Part shown: positions 8,244 through 16,083 of the stretch, in pieces
Layout: each line of letters begins with the position of its first letter
How positions within the stretch are numbered: position 1 is the first letter of the stretch
DNA from: Oscillospiraceae bacterium
Lineage (GTDB): Bacteria; Bacillota; Clostridia; Oscillospirales; Oscillospiraceae
Assembly (NCBI GenBank): GCA_902790375.1
Contig: CADARY010000009.1
Coordinates: forward strand, 1-64,000
Direction of reading: 5' to 3'
Length of the DNA: 64,000 bases
Position numbers and translations under genes: made by a program
Notes under the pieces: model-generated
What the model saw: the letters and a program-made list of their open reading frames with translations, nothing else
Database searches by the model: none
What the model was told of the DNA's origin: nothing

Positions 8244-9295
8244 TGAAATCAAAAGCAGCAGATTTTCTCATCTACGACGAAGCGTCGGGCTTATACCGAG
8301 AAAGCCCGGAGCAAGCCGTCCGCGACGACGTGGAAAAACACTACTGGCTACACGTCGGGCGGTCGATCCTCAAGGATTGGCGGCTTTACCTCATGTTGAT
8401 CCCCATGCTCTTAGTGTTCCTGTTCTGGCGTTATTTCCCCATGTATGAGCTGCTTGGCTGCTTCAAGGTCTCCGACGAGGTGCTCCCGGTCTCCCAGCAG
8501 CTGTTCTCCGGCTTCTCGTACTTCAAGCGCCTGCTGGTCGGCGGAGACGATCTGTCCGCCGAGTTCTGGCGCGCCATGCGCAACACCTTCATCCTCAGCT
8601 TCTACGGCCTGTGCTTCGGCTTCCCCATGCCGATCATCCTGGCCCTGTTCTTCAACGAAATCAAGTCCAACATCGCCCGCAGCGTCTATCAGGTCCTGAC
8701 CTACCTGCCCAAGTTCATGTCCACGGTCGTTATGACCTCTCTGGTCGTGATGCTTGTCAAGCAGGGCTCCCTGACAAGCGGCATGGGCATCGTCTCCCAG
8801 GCGCTTGCCAAGCTCGGCTGGATCAGTCAGGATGTGGCAAACTCCGGCATGCTCAATAACCCCCAGTACTTCCGGCCGATCTACATCATCAGCGGCATCT
8901 GGGAGAGCGCGGGCTATGACAGCATCGTCTTCTTTGCCGCCATCATCGCCATTTCGCCCACCAGCTACGAAGCCGCACAGATCGACGGCGCCGGCAAATG
9001 GGCCCAGATGCGCTACGTGGTCCTTCCCAGCATTCTGTCCACCATCGTCATCATGCTCATCACCCGTATCGGCTCCCTGCTGAACATCGGCTATGAGAAG
9101 GTGCTGCTGCTCTACAACACCAACACCTATGTGACGGCTGACGTGGTTTCCACCTTCGCCCAGCGCTACGGCCTGGCGGGCGCGGCCAAGGGCATCGCCT
9201 CCGCCGCCGAAATGATGAACAACGTGGTCGGCATGCTGCTGGTTATCGGCGCCAACACCATCGCACGCAAGGCGTCGGATGTTTCGCTCTACTAA
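8243..9295 (+). CDS. ABC transporter permease, LplB/UgpA type
   Basis: 350-residue carbohydrate importer permease. After a roughly 55-residue cytosolic N-terminus come membrane segments, starting with LYLMLIPMLLVFLFWRYFPM, and the cytoplasmic EAA loop (SYEAAQIDGAGKWAQMRYVVLP) that docks the ATPase. It ends in ARKASDVSLY, typical of LplB-like permeases, which work with oligosaccharide-binding lipoproteins. The ATG at 8243 follows AGGAGG and overlaps the stop of the preceding membrane protein. Partner of the permease and binding protein that follow; the likely cargo is pectin-derived oligogalacturonide, inferred from context. Confidence 0.93.
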   Translation: MKSKAADFLIYDEASGLYRESPEQAVRDDVEKHYWLHVGRSILKDWRLYLMLIPMLLVFLFWRYFPMYELLGCFKVSDEVLPVSQQLFSGFSYFKRLLVGGDDLSAEFWRAMRNTFILSFYGLCFGFPMPIILALFFNEIKSNIARSVYQVLTYLPKFMSTVVMTSLVVMLVKQGSLTSGMGIVSQALAKLGWISQDVANSGMLNNPQYFRPIYIISGIWESAGYDSIVFFAAIIAISPTSYEAAQIDGAGKWAQMRYVVLPSILSTIVIMLITRIGSLLNIGYEKVLLLYNTNTYVTADVVSTFAQRYGLAGAAKGIASAAEMMNNVVGMLLVIGANTIARKASDVSLY

Positions 9296-9311
9296 AAAGG
9301 AGGGGACAGCG

Positions 9312-10202
9312 ATGAAAAGAAAACTTGAAGCTTCCGAGCTGATCTTTAAGATCATCAGCTACACGCTGCTGACCATCTTCGCGCTGGCCTGCCTCTATCC
9401 CTTCGTGTACGCGATCTCCGCCGCCATCAGCGGCCGCAGCGCCGTTGAGTACGGCCAGATCGTGCTCTTCCCCAAGAACGTACAGTTTGACGCGTTCCGC
9501 CGCATGTTCAACGACAACATGTTCTGGAACGCCTACTCCAACACCCTGTTCATCACCTTCTACGGCACGGTCTGGGCGCTGTTCTACTCCATCCTCGGCG
9601 CCTACGCCCTGTCCAAGAAGCGCCTGCTGTTCAGGAAGTTCTTCAACTTCTTCCTGGTCTTCACCATGTGGTTCGCCGCCGGTATCGTACCGCAGTACTT
9701 AAACTACCTGGATACCAAGCAGGTCTTCAACGCCATCGGCATCATGGATGACAAGTGGCTCGTCGTCATCGCCATGGGCATGGCCGCCATGAACATCATC
9801 CTTCTGCGCAACGCCTTCGAGGGTGTGCCGAGCGAGATCGAGGAGGCCGCCATCGTCGACGGCGCAAGCGAGTTCCAGGTGCTGACGAAGGTCTACCTCC
9901 CCATGTGCAAATCCACCATCGCCACCGTCGCCCTCTTCTTCGGCATCTCCCGCTGGAACGGCTACTTCTGGGCGCGCCAGATGATCTCCAACTCCAACGA
10001 GCACCCGCTGCAGGTCTTCATCCGTCTGCGTCTGGAGGAGTTCACCGACGCCGAGGCCATGGCCGGCTGGAACCAGCCCTACGCCTCCGACTCCGTGATC
10101 TACGCGCTGATCGTCTGCTCCATCGTCCCCATTCTGATCATCTACCCCTTCATTCAGAAGTACTTCGCCAAGGGCACCAACGTCGGCGGCGTGAAGGAGT
10201 AA
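9312..10202 (+). CDS. ABC transporter permease, LplC/AraQ type
   Basis: 296 residues; second permease of the importer. Hydrophobic segments begin at IISYTLLTIFALACLYPFVYA, and the EAA loop reads SEIEEAAIVDGASEFQVLTKVYLP. The C-terminus (IYPFIQKYFAKGTNVGGVKE) is the classic ending of this family. The ATG at 9312 is preceded by AAGGAGGGGA; an upstream in-frame ATG at 9279 would overlap the previous gene. It lies 16 bp after the first permease, so the two are co-translated as a heterodimer. Confidence 0.93.
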   Translation: MKRKLEASELIFKIISYTLLTIFALACLYPFVYAISAAISGRSAVEYGQIVLFPKNVQFDAFRRMFNDNMFWNAYSNTLFITFYGTVWALFYSILGAYALSKKRLLFRKFFNFFLVFTMWFAAGIVPQYLNYLDTKQVFNAIGIMDDKWLVVIAMGMAAMNIILLRNAFEGVPSEIEEAAIVDGASEFQVLTKVYLPMCKSTIATVALFFGISRWNGYFWARQMISNSNEHPLQVFIRLRLEEFTDAEAMAGWNQPYASDSVIYALIVCSIVPILIIYPFIQKYFAKGTNVGGVKE

Positions 10203-10266
10203 ACCACCGGAATTTCACCGGCGCTGCCGGGTTATTACACAGTACATAATTTTGAGGAGGATATCT

Positions 10267-12477
10267 ATGAAAAACAGCAAAACCATGATCGCACTGCTGC
10301 TGGCACTCGTGATGTGCGTCGGCCTGCTCAGCGGCTGCGGCAAGAAGATCGACGTTGACCAGTATTCCAAGCCCGCCGCCACCGAAGCGCCCGCCGCTCC
10401 CGCCGCCGAGGCTCCCGCTGCCGAGGCTCCCGCCGCCGCCGCTCCCGCCGAGGCCGCCGCTCCCGCCGAGCTGAGCTATGCCGACGGCACCGTGCTGCGC
10501 ATGGCCACCGGCTACAACTCCACCAAGACCGGTCTCAGCATGGACGCTGAGGTCGCAGGCGAGGGCGTTACCCTGGCCGACGGCGTGACCTACCACGCCG
10601 GCGACCTGAAGCCCACCTGGGTCGAGGTTCAGAAGCAGCTCGGCATCAAGATCGAGGACAAGTACCAGGGCAACAGCGCTGCCAACGAGTTTGACTACTG
10701 GAAAGAGCGCATGGGTGACGTGGACCTGGTCTCCGGCACCGCCGCCAAGCTCACCGAGTACGGCGAGCAGGGCGTCGTCGTGAACATCGGCGACTACCTC
10801 GACCAGATGCCCAACTTCAAGGCCTATCTCGAGGCCAACCCCATCGTCCGCCTCTCCATCACCGGCAACACCTCCACCGGCGCCATCTACTTCAGCCCCT
10901 ACTTTGACGGTGTCAACGATATCGAGCGTATGCCCCTCATGCGCGTTGACATGATCCAGAAGCTCCTCGACGGCGAGGGCGAGTTCAAGGCCGACAAGTC
11001 CAACAAGACCGCCGCTCCCGTTTACCAGCCCTACATGCCCACCTCCGGCAAGATCGAAATCGACGTTGTGAAGCCCGACGGCTCCGGCGTTGAGACCATC
11101 GCCAAGGACTATGACGCCGCCGGCAACATCGTCGCCAAGATGAACGAGGCCGGCTCCATCGACGGCGTTGCCGCTGTCAACATGCTGCGCGAGTACATCG
11201 ACAAGGCCTACAACGGCTACTACGGCACCGAGCGCTCCAATCTCTTCTGCGGCCAGAACGCCGCCTGGGACGCTGACGAGCTCGTCGCCCTCCTCCGCTG
11301 CGTCGTCGCAAACCCCCAGACCCTCAACGGCACCGACACCATCCAGGGCCTGTTCTCCCGCGAGGATGACAACAACCAGCGCCGCGTCGACATGATGCGC
11401 TTTGCCGGTCACCTCTTCGGCATCCGCGGCCTCGAGTCCCGTCAGGATTACCTCTACTTCGACGTGGACGGCAGCCTGAAGGACGCCCGCCAGAATCCCG
11501 AGTCCTACCAGGCCATGGAGCGTATGAACAACATCGCCAAGGAGGGCCTCATCTCCGTCAACTTCATGAACACCGCTGACGGCAAGACCAAGCAGTACCT
11601 CGAGAACAACTCCGGCTTCATGCACTACGACTACAACCAGACCCAGACCCTCTACAACGATCCCAGCCAGAACGTGCTGCATGACGGCGGCAAGTACATG
11701 GCGGTCATGGTTCCCGTGGCCCGTTGGCAGGACGGCACCGAGGGCGGCCACTACATGCGCTTCACCGAGTCCTGGCGTTCCGTCAAGACCGACGGCTGGG
11801 GCATCAGCACCGCCGGCGTCAAGGGCAATGACGACAAGCTCCACGCCGCGCTCAAGCTCATCGACTTCGCATACTCTCCCAAGGGCATGATCCTTATGAG
11901 CTACGGCCCCGACGCCTTCATCAAGACCAATCCCGACGGCAGCTACGTCACCTTCATGTTCAACGGCGCCGAGATGCCTGAGATCGCCGACGCCACCCGC
12001 GCAGAGCTGTGGGAGAAGGCCAGCGGCAACTACACCAACTACGCCCGTCAGTTCCTCGGCTCCACGCTGAGCTTCGCCAAGAGCCAGGCCTTTGAGTTCC
12101 AGTGCACCACCGATGTGGGCCGCGAAGGCGCGGGCTACATCTCCAACGCCATCGCCCTCGGCACCATCAAGCACCCCGAGCTCGCCGTTACCGAGAACCC
12201 CTGGTACATGTCCGTCCCGACCGTTCTGCCCACCACCAAGGCCGAGAACGACATGATCAACACCTACACCCAGCTGACCGCCAACGGCAGATACTCCCAG
12301 AACAAGGGCGGCGAGAACATCTTCGTCAACGAGATCGTTGCCGGCTACGCTGAGGAGGGCATGGGCAATGCCGACGCCTCCGCAACCAAGGTCGCAACCG
12401 AATGGGGCGGCAAGCAGTACCTGGCGCTCAAGACCGACGCATGGAACCGTCTGCTCGCCTACTACAACGCCAAGTGA
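10267..12477 (+). CDS. ABC transporter substrate-binding lipoprotein
   Basis: 736 residues, much longer than typical sugar-binding proteins. The signal peptide ends in a lipobox (LLSGC, Cys24), so the mature protein is lipid-anchored outside the cell. Residues about 33-60 form an Ala/Pro/Glu-rich linker, then the binding domain follows. It fits the large LplA-like extracellular solute-binding proteins encoded with LplB/LplC permeases. Codons are almost entirely C/G-ending, which suggests high expression. GAGGAGG precedes the ATG. A large stem-loop lies just downstream and may protect the upstream mRNA. The specific ligand is unknown; pectin oligosaccharides are inferred from context. Confidence 0.9.
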   Translation: MKNSKTMIALLLALVMCVGLLSGCGKKIDVDQYSKPAATEAPAAPAAEAPAAEAPAAAAPAEAAAPAELSYADGTVLRMATGYNSTKTGLSMDAEVAGEGVTLADGVTYHAGDLKPTWVEVQKQLGIKIEDKYQGNSAANEFDYWKERMGDVDLVSGTAAKLTEYGEQGVVVNIGDYLDQMPNFKAYLEANPIVRLSITGNTSTGAIYFSPYFDGVNDIERMPLMRVDMIQKLLDGEGEFKADKSNKTAAPVYQPYMPTSGKIEIDVVKPDGSGVETIAKDYDAAGNIVAKMNEAGSIDGVAAVNMLREYIDKAYNGYYGTERSNLFCGQNAAWDADELVALLRCVVANPQTLNGTDTIQGLFSREDDNNQRRVDMMRFAGHLFGIRGLESRQDYLYFDVDGSLKDARQNPESYQAMERMNNIAKEGLISVNFMNTADGKTKQYLENNSGFMHYDYNQTQTLYNDPSQNVLHDGGKYMAVMVPVARWQDGTEGGHYMRFTESWRSVKTDGWGISTAGVKGNDDKLHAALKLIDFAYSPKGMILMSYGPDAFIKTNPDGSYVTFMFNGAEMPEIADATRAELWEKASGNYTNYARQFLGSTLSFAKSQAFEFQCTTDVGREGAGYISNAIALGTIKHPELAVTENPWYMSVPTVLPTTKAENDMINTYTQLTANGRYSQNKGGENIFVNEIVAGYAEEGMGNADASATKVATEWGGKQYLALKTDAWNRLLAYYNAK

Positions 12478-12527
12478 TCGGGGACGCCTGATCGCAAGTG
12501 AACGCAGATTCTCACGGCCGCGGCAGA

Positions 12528-12548
12528 GCTGAGGGATCTTCCCTCAGC
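12528..12548 (+). promoter_or_regulatory. stem-loop between binding-protein gene and downstream membrane genes
   Basis: GCTGAGGGA (12528-12536) pairs perfectly with TCCCTCAGC (12540-12548), and the helix can be extended on both sides (GCAG with CTGC). There is no T run, so it looks like an mRNA stabilising or processing structure rather than a terminator. Confidence 0.5.
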
Positions 12549-12577
12549 CTGCTGCGAGCCGAAGCAGGGAGGCTAAC

Positions 12578-13171
12578 ATGTATAAGAAACAGTTAACACT
12601 GCAAAAGATCCTTTGCTTTCTGGCACTTGTGTCGAGCGTCATCATCTTCCTGTATGCGCTTGGCATCATGACCGATCTCTATGATACCCTGTATTCCACG
12701 ATGCGAAACCCCGCCGACCTTACCCAGACGGACGTGGAGGGCTCCATTGTCTATTACAACATGCAGGGCTGGAACTCCTATTTCCTTCACTGCTCCATCG
12801 TGCTGATCCTCCTGGCGTGCCTGCTGTTCATCACGAACACGCATATCCGCCGCAAATACTATGTCGGCAACTTCATCGCCGTCGGCGCCTTTGTCCTTGC
12901 CAACTTCTATGTTGCCTGGGAATCCCACGCCTACATCACGGCCTTCAAGGCCCGCTTCATGCTGATCGACTTTGCGGCCCTCCTGGAACACGCTGACCTC
13001 TGGAAGACCTATTACACCGAGTCCACCTTCTGGTTCGACGTCCACTATGCGGTGTTCGCCCTGTCCATCCTCGTGTCCCTGGGTCTCATTGCCTGCACGG
13101 TCTGGAAGATCGTTCTGATGAACGAAGAGAAAAAGCTCCTCGAAGCTGGAAGAAAGGGGGCGGCGGCATGA
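12578..13171 (+). CDS. four-helix membrane protein of unknown function in the ABC locus
   Basis: 197 residues. Predicted transmembrane helices at about 10-33, 68-88, 94-112 and 155-178, with a 35-residue loop after the first helix and a short basic tail (KKLLEAGRKGAAA). I do not recognise the family. GGGAGG precedes the ATG. The gene overlaps the next membrane protein by 4 bp and is cotranscribed with the UgpC-type ATPase that follows. Position and topology suggest a partner of the importer or its ATPase, but this is inference. Confidence 0.65.
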   Translation: MYKKQLTLQKILCFLALVSSVIIFLYALGIMTDLYDTLYSTMRNPADLTQTDVEGSIVYYNMQGWNSYFLHCSIVLILLACLLFITNTHIRRKYYVGNFIAVGAFVLANFYVAWESHAYITAFKARFMLIDFAALLEHADLWKTYYTESTFWFDVHYAVFALSILVSLGLIACTVWKIVLMNEEKKLLEAGRKGAAA

Positions 13172-13653
13172 ACGATGAAAAATACATCCGTTTAGACCGC
13201 ATGCGCTATACCAAGAACACCACGGCGTCTGGCCTGGCGCTGCTGTCGATCCTTTTCGACGTGTTCTTTTTCATCAGCATCTATGAGTCCAATGTGGGCT
13301 CCTGGTACTACAACATCCTGATCGGCGCATCCATCCTGTATAACCTCATTTTCCTGCTCGCGGCCTTTCTCAGCTCCGAGGGCATCAAGAACTACAAGAT
13401 CGCCTATTCCTATCTGATGATCGCGCTCGGCATCGGGCAGATCATCCGCATCTTCATCTATCCCGTAACGGCGCACAACTCCACCGTCATCATTCAGGAG
13501 AAGGCTGTCACCGTGATGGAGAACCCGCAGTTCATCCGCTGCGTGCTGTATCTCCTTCTCTCCGCCGCCTGCCTGATCGTCGGCGCCGTCATCGGCATGA
13601 CCCGCAGCAAGGCGCTCAAGGATCACCTGGCCAGCCTGAAAGTCGCAGCATAA
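13168..13653 (+). CDS. four-helix membrane protein of unknown function in the ABC locus
   Basis: 161 residues with four predicted helices (about 21-40, 46-68, 77-98, 122-143). The ATG overlaps the stop of the preceding membrane protein (ATGA-type, 4 bp), so their translation is coupled. The ATPase gene starts 16 bp downstream. I see no motif that identifies the function. Similar size, helix number and neighbourhood suggest that this protein and its neighbour form a hetero-oligomer. Confidence 0.65.
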   Translation: MNDEKYIRLDRMRYTKNTTASGLALLSILFDVFFFISIYESNVGSWYYNILIGASILYNLIFLLAAFLSSEGIKNYKIAYSYLMIALGIGQIIRIFIYPVTAHNSTVIIQEKAVTVMENPQFIRCVLYLLLSAACLIVGAVIGMTRSKALKDHLASLKVAA

Positions 13654-13669
13654 AGGAGGGGAAGAACGT

Positions 13670-14746
13670 ATGGCACAACTGAATGTTCAGCATGTAGACA
13701 AGATCTATGACAATAAAGTGCAGGCGGTCTTCGACTTCAACCTTGACGTCAAGGACGGCGAGCTGATCGTGCTGGTCGGCCCCTCCGGCTGCGGCAAATC
13801 CACCACCCTGCGCATGATCGCGGGTCTTGAGGATATCTCCGCCGGCCATCTGCTGCTCGACGGCAAGGACATCACCCAGACCCCGGCAAAGGACCGCGAC
13901 ATGGCGATGGTTTTCCAGAACTACGCTCTGTACGGCCACATGACCATTTACGAAAACATGGCCTTCTCCCTGACGCTGCGCAAGGAGAACCCCAACGTCA
14001 TCCACAAGAAGGTTCTCGCGGCGGCGGAGATCCTGGGCCTGACGAGCCAGCTCAACAAAAAGCCCAGCCAGCTCTCCGGCGGCCAGCGCCAGCGTGTCGC
14101 CATGGGCCGCTCCATCGTCCGCAACCCCAAGGTCTTCCTGTTTGACGAGCCTCTTTCCAACCTCGACGCGAAGCTGCGCGGCGCGACCCGCCGCGAGATC
14201 CTGCTGCTGCACAAGCGCCTGCAGGCCACCATGCTCTACGTCACCCACGACCAGACCGAGGCGCTGACCCTGGCAGACCGCATCGTGTGCATGTCCATGG
14301 GCCATGTGCAGCAGGTCGGCACCCCGCTGGAGCTGTATGACGCTCCCGCAAACCGCTTTGTCGCAAGCTTCATCGGCCTGCCGCCCATGAACTTCTTCGA
14401 CGTTACCGTGCGCGAGGGCCTGCTCGAGGGCCGCGGCTTCAAGGTCAAGCTCACCGAGCAGGAGAAGGGTCTTCTGCTCCCCTACGCCGGCAAGACCATC
14501 GAGCTCGGCGTCCGTCCCGAGGACGTGCAGGAGGGCACCGAGGCCACGCTGAACGTCTTCTCCAACGAGAACCTCGGCATGAACACCCTGATCCACGGCC
14601 ACGTGGGCGACAACAACAGAATCTCCGCGAAGCTGCGCGGCTGGTTCGATTATGAGGTGGGCGACAATGTCAACGTCGCCTTCACCCGCAAGCACTTCTT
14701 CGACAAAGAGACCGGCGTTGCCATCAGGAAGGGGGAGAAAGCATGA
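13670..14746 (+). CDS. ABC transporter ATP-binding protein, UgpC/MsmX type (first copy)
   Basis: 358 residues. Walker A GPSGCGKST (37-45), Q-loop VFQNYAL, signature LSGGQRQRV, Walker B VFLFDEPLSNLD and switch His in YVTHDQTEA, followed by a C-terminal TOBE-like region. UgpC/MsmX proteins energise carbohydrate importers whose permeases carry EAA loops, so this is the likely motor for the upstream permeases. It is flanked on both sides by small membrane proteins and overlaps the next gene by 4 bp. A second, similar ATPase lies at 19612. AAGGAGGGGAAG precedes the start. Confidence 0.93.
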   Translation: MAQLNVQHVDKIYDNKVQAVFDFNLDVKDGELIVLVGPSGCGKSTTLRMIAGLEDISAGHLLLDGKDITQTPAKDRDMAMVFQNYALYGHMTIYENMAFSLTLRKENPNVIHKKVLAAAEILGLTSQLNKKPSQLSGGQRQRVAMGRSIVRNPKVFLFDEPLSNLDAKLRGATRREILLLHKRLQATMLYVTHDQTEALTLADRIVCMSMGHVQQVGTPLELYDAPANRFVASFIGLPPMNFFDVTVREGLLEGRGFKVKLTEQEKGLLLPYAGKTIELGVRPEDVQEGTEATLNVFSNENLGMNTLIHGHVGDNNRISAKLRGWFDYEVGDNVNVAFTRKHFFDKETGVAIRKGEKA

Positions 14747-15312
14747 GCAAGGCCCAGAAAAAGTCTTCCGGCATGCCTGAGTTTCTGCGGCGTTTCTTCG
14801 TCGCGCTCAAGCGCCAGCCGGCCATCATCGCGCTGGTGGTCCTGTTGATCGCCTTCTTCCAGTACTCCCTGAACCTCACCCATATCTCCGACACCACCGC
14901 CAAGATCCAGGGACCCGGCATGGGCCTGTGCGGCTTTGCCACGATGCTCTTCTCCATGCTGAGCCTGGTCTGCTTCCTCAACGCCTTCCCGAAGCGCAAA
15001 AAGCCCGTGATCCCGATGGTCGCGCTGATGTTCGTGATGTTCGCCATCATCATCTACTGCGACTGGCACTACTGCCGCCTGATCGAGACCGCGCTCTACC
15101 GTGAGGTCAATCCCATCGTGATCGACCTGTCCACGCTCTACATTGCGAAGGCCTACAACGTCCTGCAGACCCATATGGTCATCGAGTGCATCGGCGCCGT
15201 GCTGGTTCTGCTGATGCCCGTTTACACCAAGATGCTGCGCAAGATCAACACCTCCATCACGGTGGAAGACAACGGCAAGATGGACGTCATTGATATCTCC
15301 GGCGAAGATTAA
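14743..15312 (+). CDS. four-helix membrane protein of unknown function in the ABC locus
   Basis: 189 residues. A basic N-terminus (MSKAQKKSSG) is followed by about four helices (25-45, 62-82, 88-108, about 142-162) and an acidic tail (VEDNGKMDVIDISGED). No family recognised. The ATG overlaps the stop of the ATPase gene by 4 bp, which argues for translation in fixed ratio with the ATPase. The role may be docking or regulation of the transporter, but nothing in the sequence proves it. Confidence 0.65.
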   Translation: MSKAQKKSSGMPEFLRRFFVALKRQPAIIALVVLLIAFFQYSLNLTHISDTTAKIQGPGMGLCGFATMLFSMLSLVCFLNAFPKRKKPVIPMVALMFVMFAIIIYCDWHYCRLIETALYREVNPIVIDLSTLYIAKAYNVLQTHMVIECIGAVLVLLMPVYTKMLRKINTSITVEDNGKMDVIDISGED

Positions 15313-15325
15313 ATCCTTTCCTTTC

Positions 15326-15405
15326 CCGCAGGGGTCGATCCACGGATCGACCCGCCGGTCAAGCCATGCCTGCCTGCGGGCCGATGAAGGCATCGGCCCC
15401 TGCGG
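15326..15405. repeat. paired-palindrome intergenic repeat, copy 1
   Basis: CGCAGGGGTCGATCC and its complement GGATCGACCC form one hairpin, GGGCCGATG and CATCGGCCC a second, and the outer ends (CCGCAGGGG and CCCCTGCGG) are complementary, so the whole 80 bp can fold into a cruciform. Related copies are at 27460, 37273 (half) and 53540. It separates two membrane-protein genes. Confidence 0.8.
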
Positions 15406-15438
15406 AACGCCATTTACCTGAGCGAAAAGAGGAAGCCT

Positions 15439-16077
15439 ATGGCACGCGAAAAAAACGGCCGCGCGACGCCCGAAGACAGCCGGACGACCGCCGATTTCTA
15501 CAAGCTCCATACCAAGGCGGCCGACGATCTTGCCAATGCCAACGAGAGCAATTCCCCCGTCTATTCCGAGGAGGAGCTGCGCAAGTACCGCTCCGGCCCG
15601 AAGTTCAAGCTCAGCGACTGGGTCAAGGTGGTCCTCATCAAGATCTGGTTTGCCGGCTCCGTGTGCTTCTTCATTTTCTGGGGCCTCAGCGCTTATGTGG
15701 GCGACAGGCTCGATGTGCTGCTCATTTTCTCCATCGCCCTCGGCGTCGTGACCGACGTGATCACCAACAACATCCTGCGCTACTATGCGAAAACCGAAGG
15801 CGAGAACGACCGCTGGATGATGTTTCCGCAAAAGCGCTATTACACCTTTTTTCTCAACATCCTCTATGCCATGCTCCTGCTTTACTGCACGAACATGTTC
15901 TACACCCTGCTCAATCTGACCCTTTCCGCCGCCTCGGGCGGCAGCGGTCTCACGCTCGGCGTCGGACCCATCCTGTTCGGCGTCGTCTACACGGCGTTTG
16001 ACCTCCTGTTTATCACCATCAAGCGCACCCTGCGGCAGATCGTCACGGATGCCATGAATAACGCGAAAGGGAAATGA
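15439..16077 (+). CDS. four-helix membrane protein of unknown function in the ABC locus
   Basis: 212 residues. A hydrophilic N-terminal region of about 60 residues (rich in charge, probably cytosolic) precedes four predicted helices (about 64-86, 89-108, 132-155, 168-190) and a basic C-terminus. No family recognised. GAGGAAG precedes the ATG. It ends 6 bp before the GH28 gene, linking the membrane-protein set to the degradative enzymes. This is the fifth small membrane protein in the locus. Confidence 0.65.
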   Translation: MAREKNGRATPEDSRTTADFYKLHTKAADDLANANESNSPVYSEEELRKYRSGPKFKLSDWVKVVLIKIWFAGSVCFFIFWGLSAYVGDRLDVLLIFSIALGVVTDVITNNILRYYAKTEGENDRWMMFPQKRYYTFFLNILYAMLLLYCTNMFYTLLNLTLSAASGGSGLTLGVGPILFGVVYTAFDLLFITIKRTLRQIVTDAMNNAKGK

Positions 16078-16083
16078 TCGGAT

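Noticed and set aside
10150..12174. 674-codon minus-strand frame opposite the binding protein gene
   Set aside because: Gly/Val/Leu-rich shadow of a codon-biased gene; the plus-strand lipoprotein has a signal peptide and lipobox.
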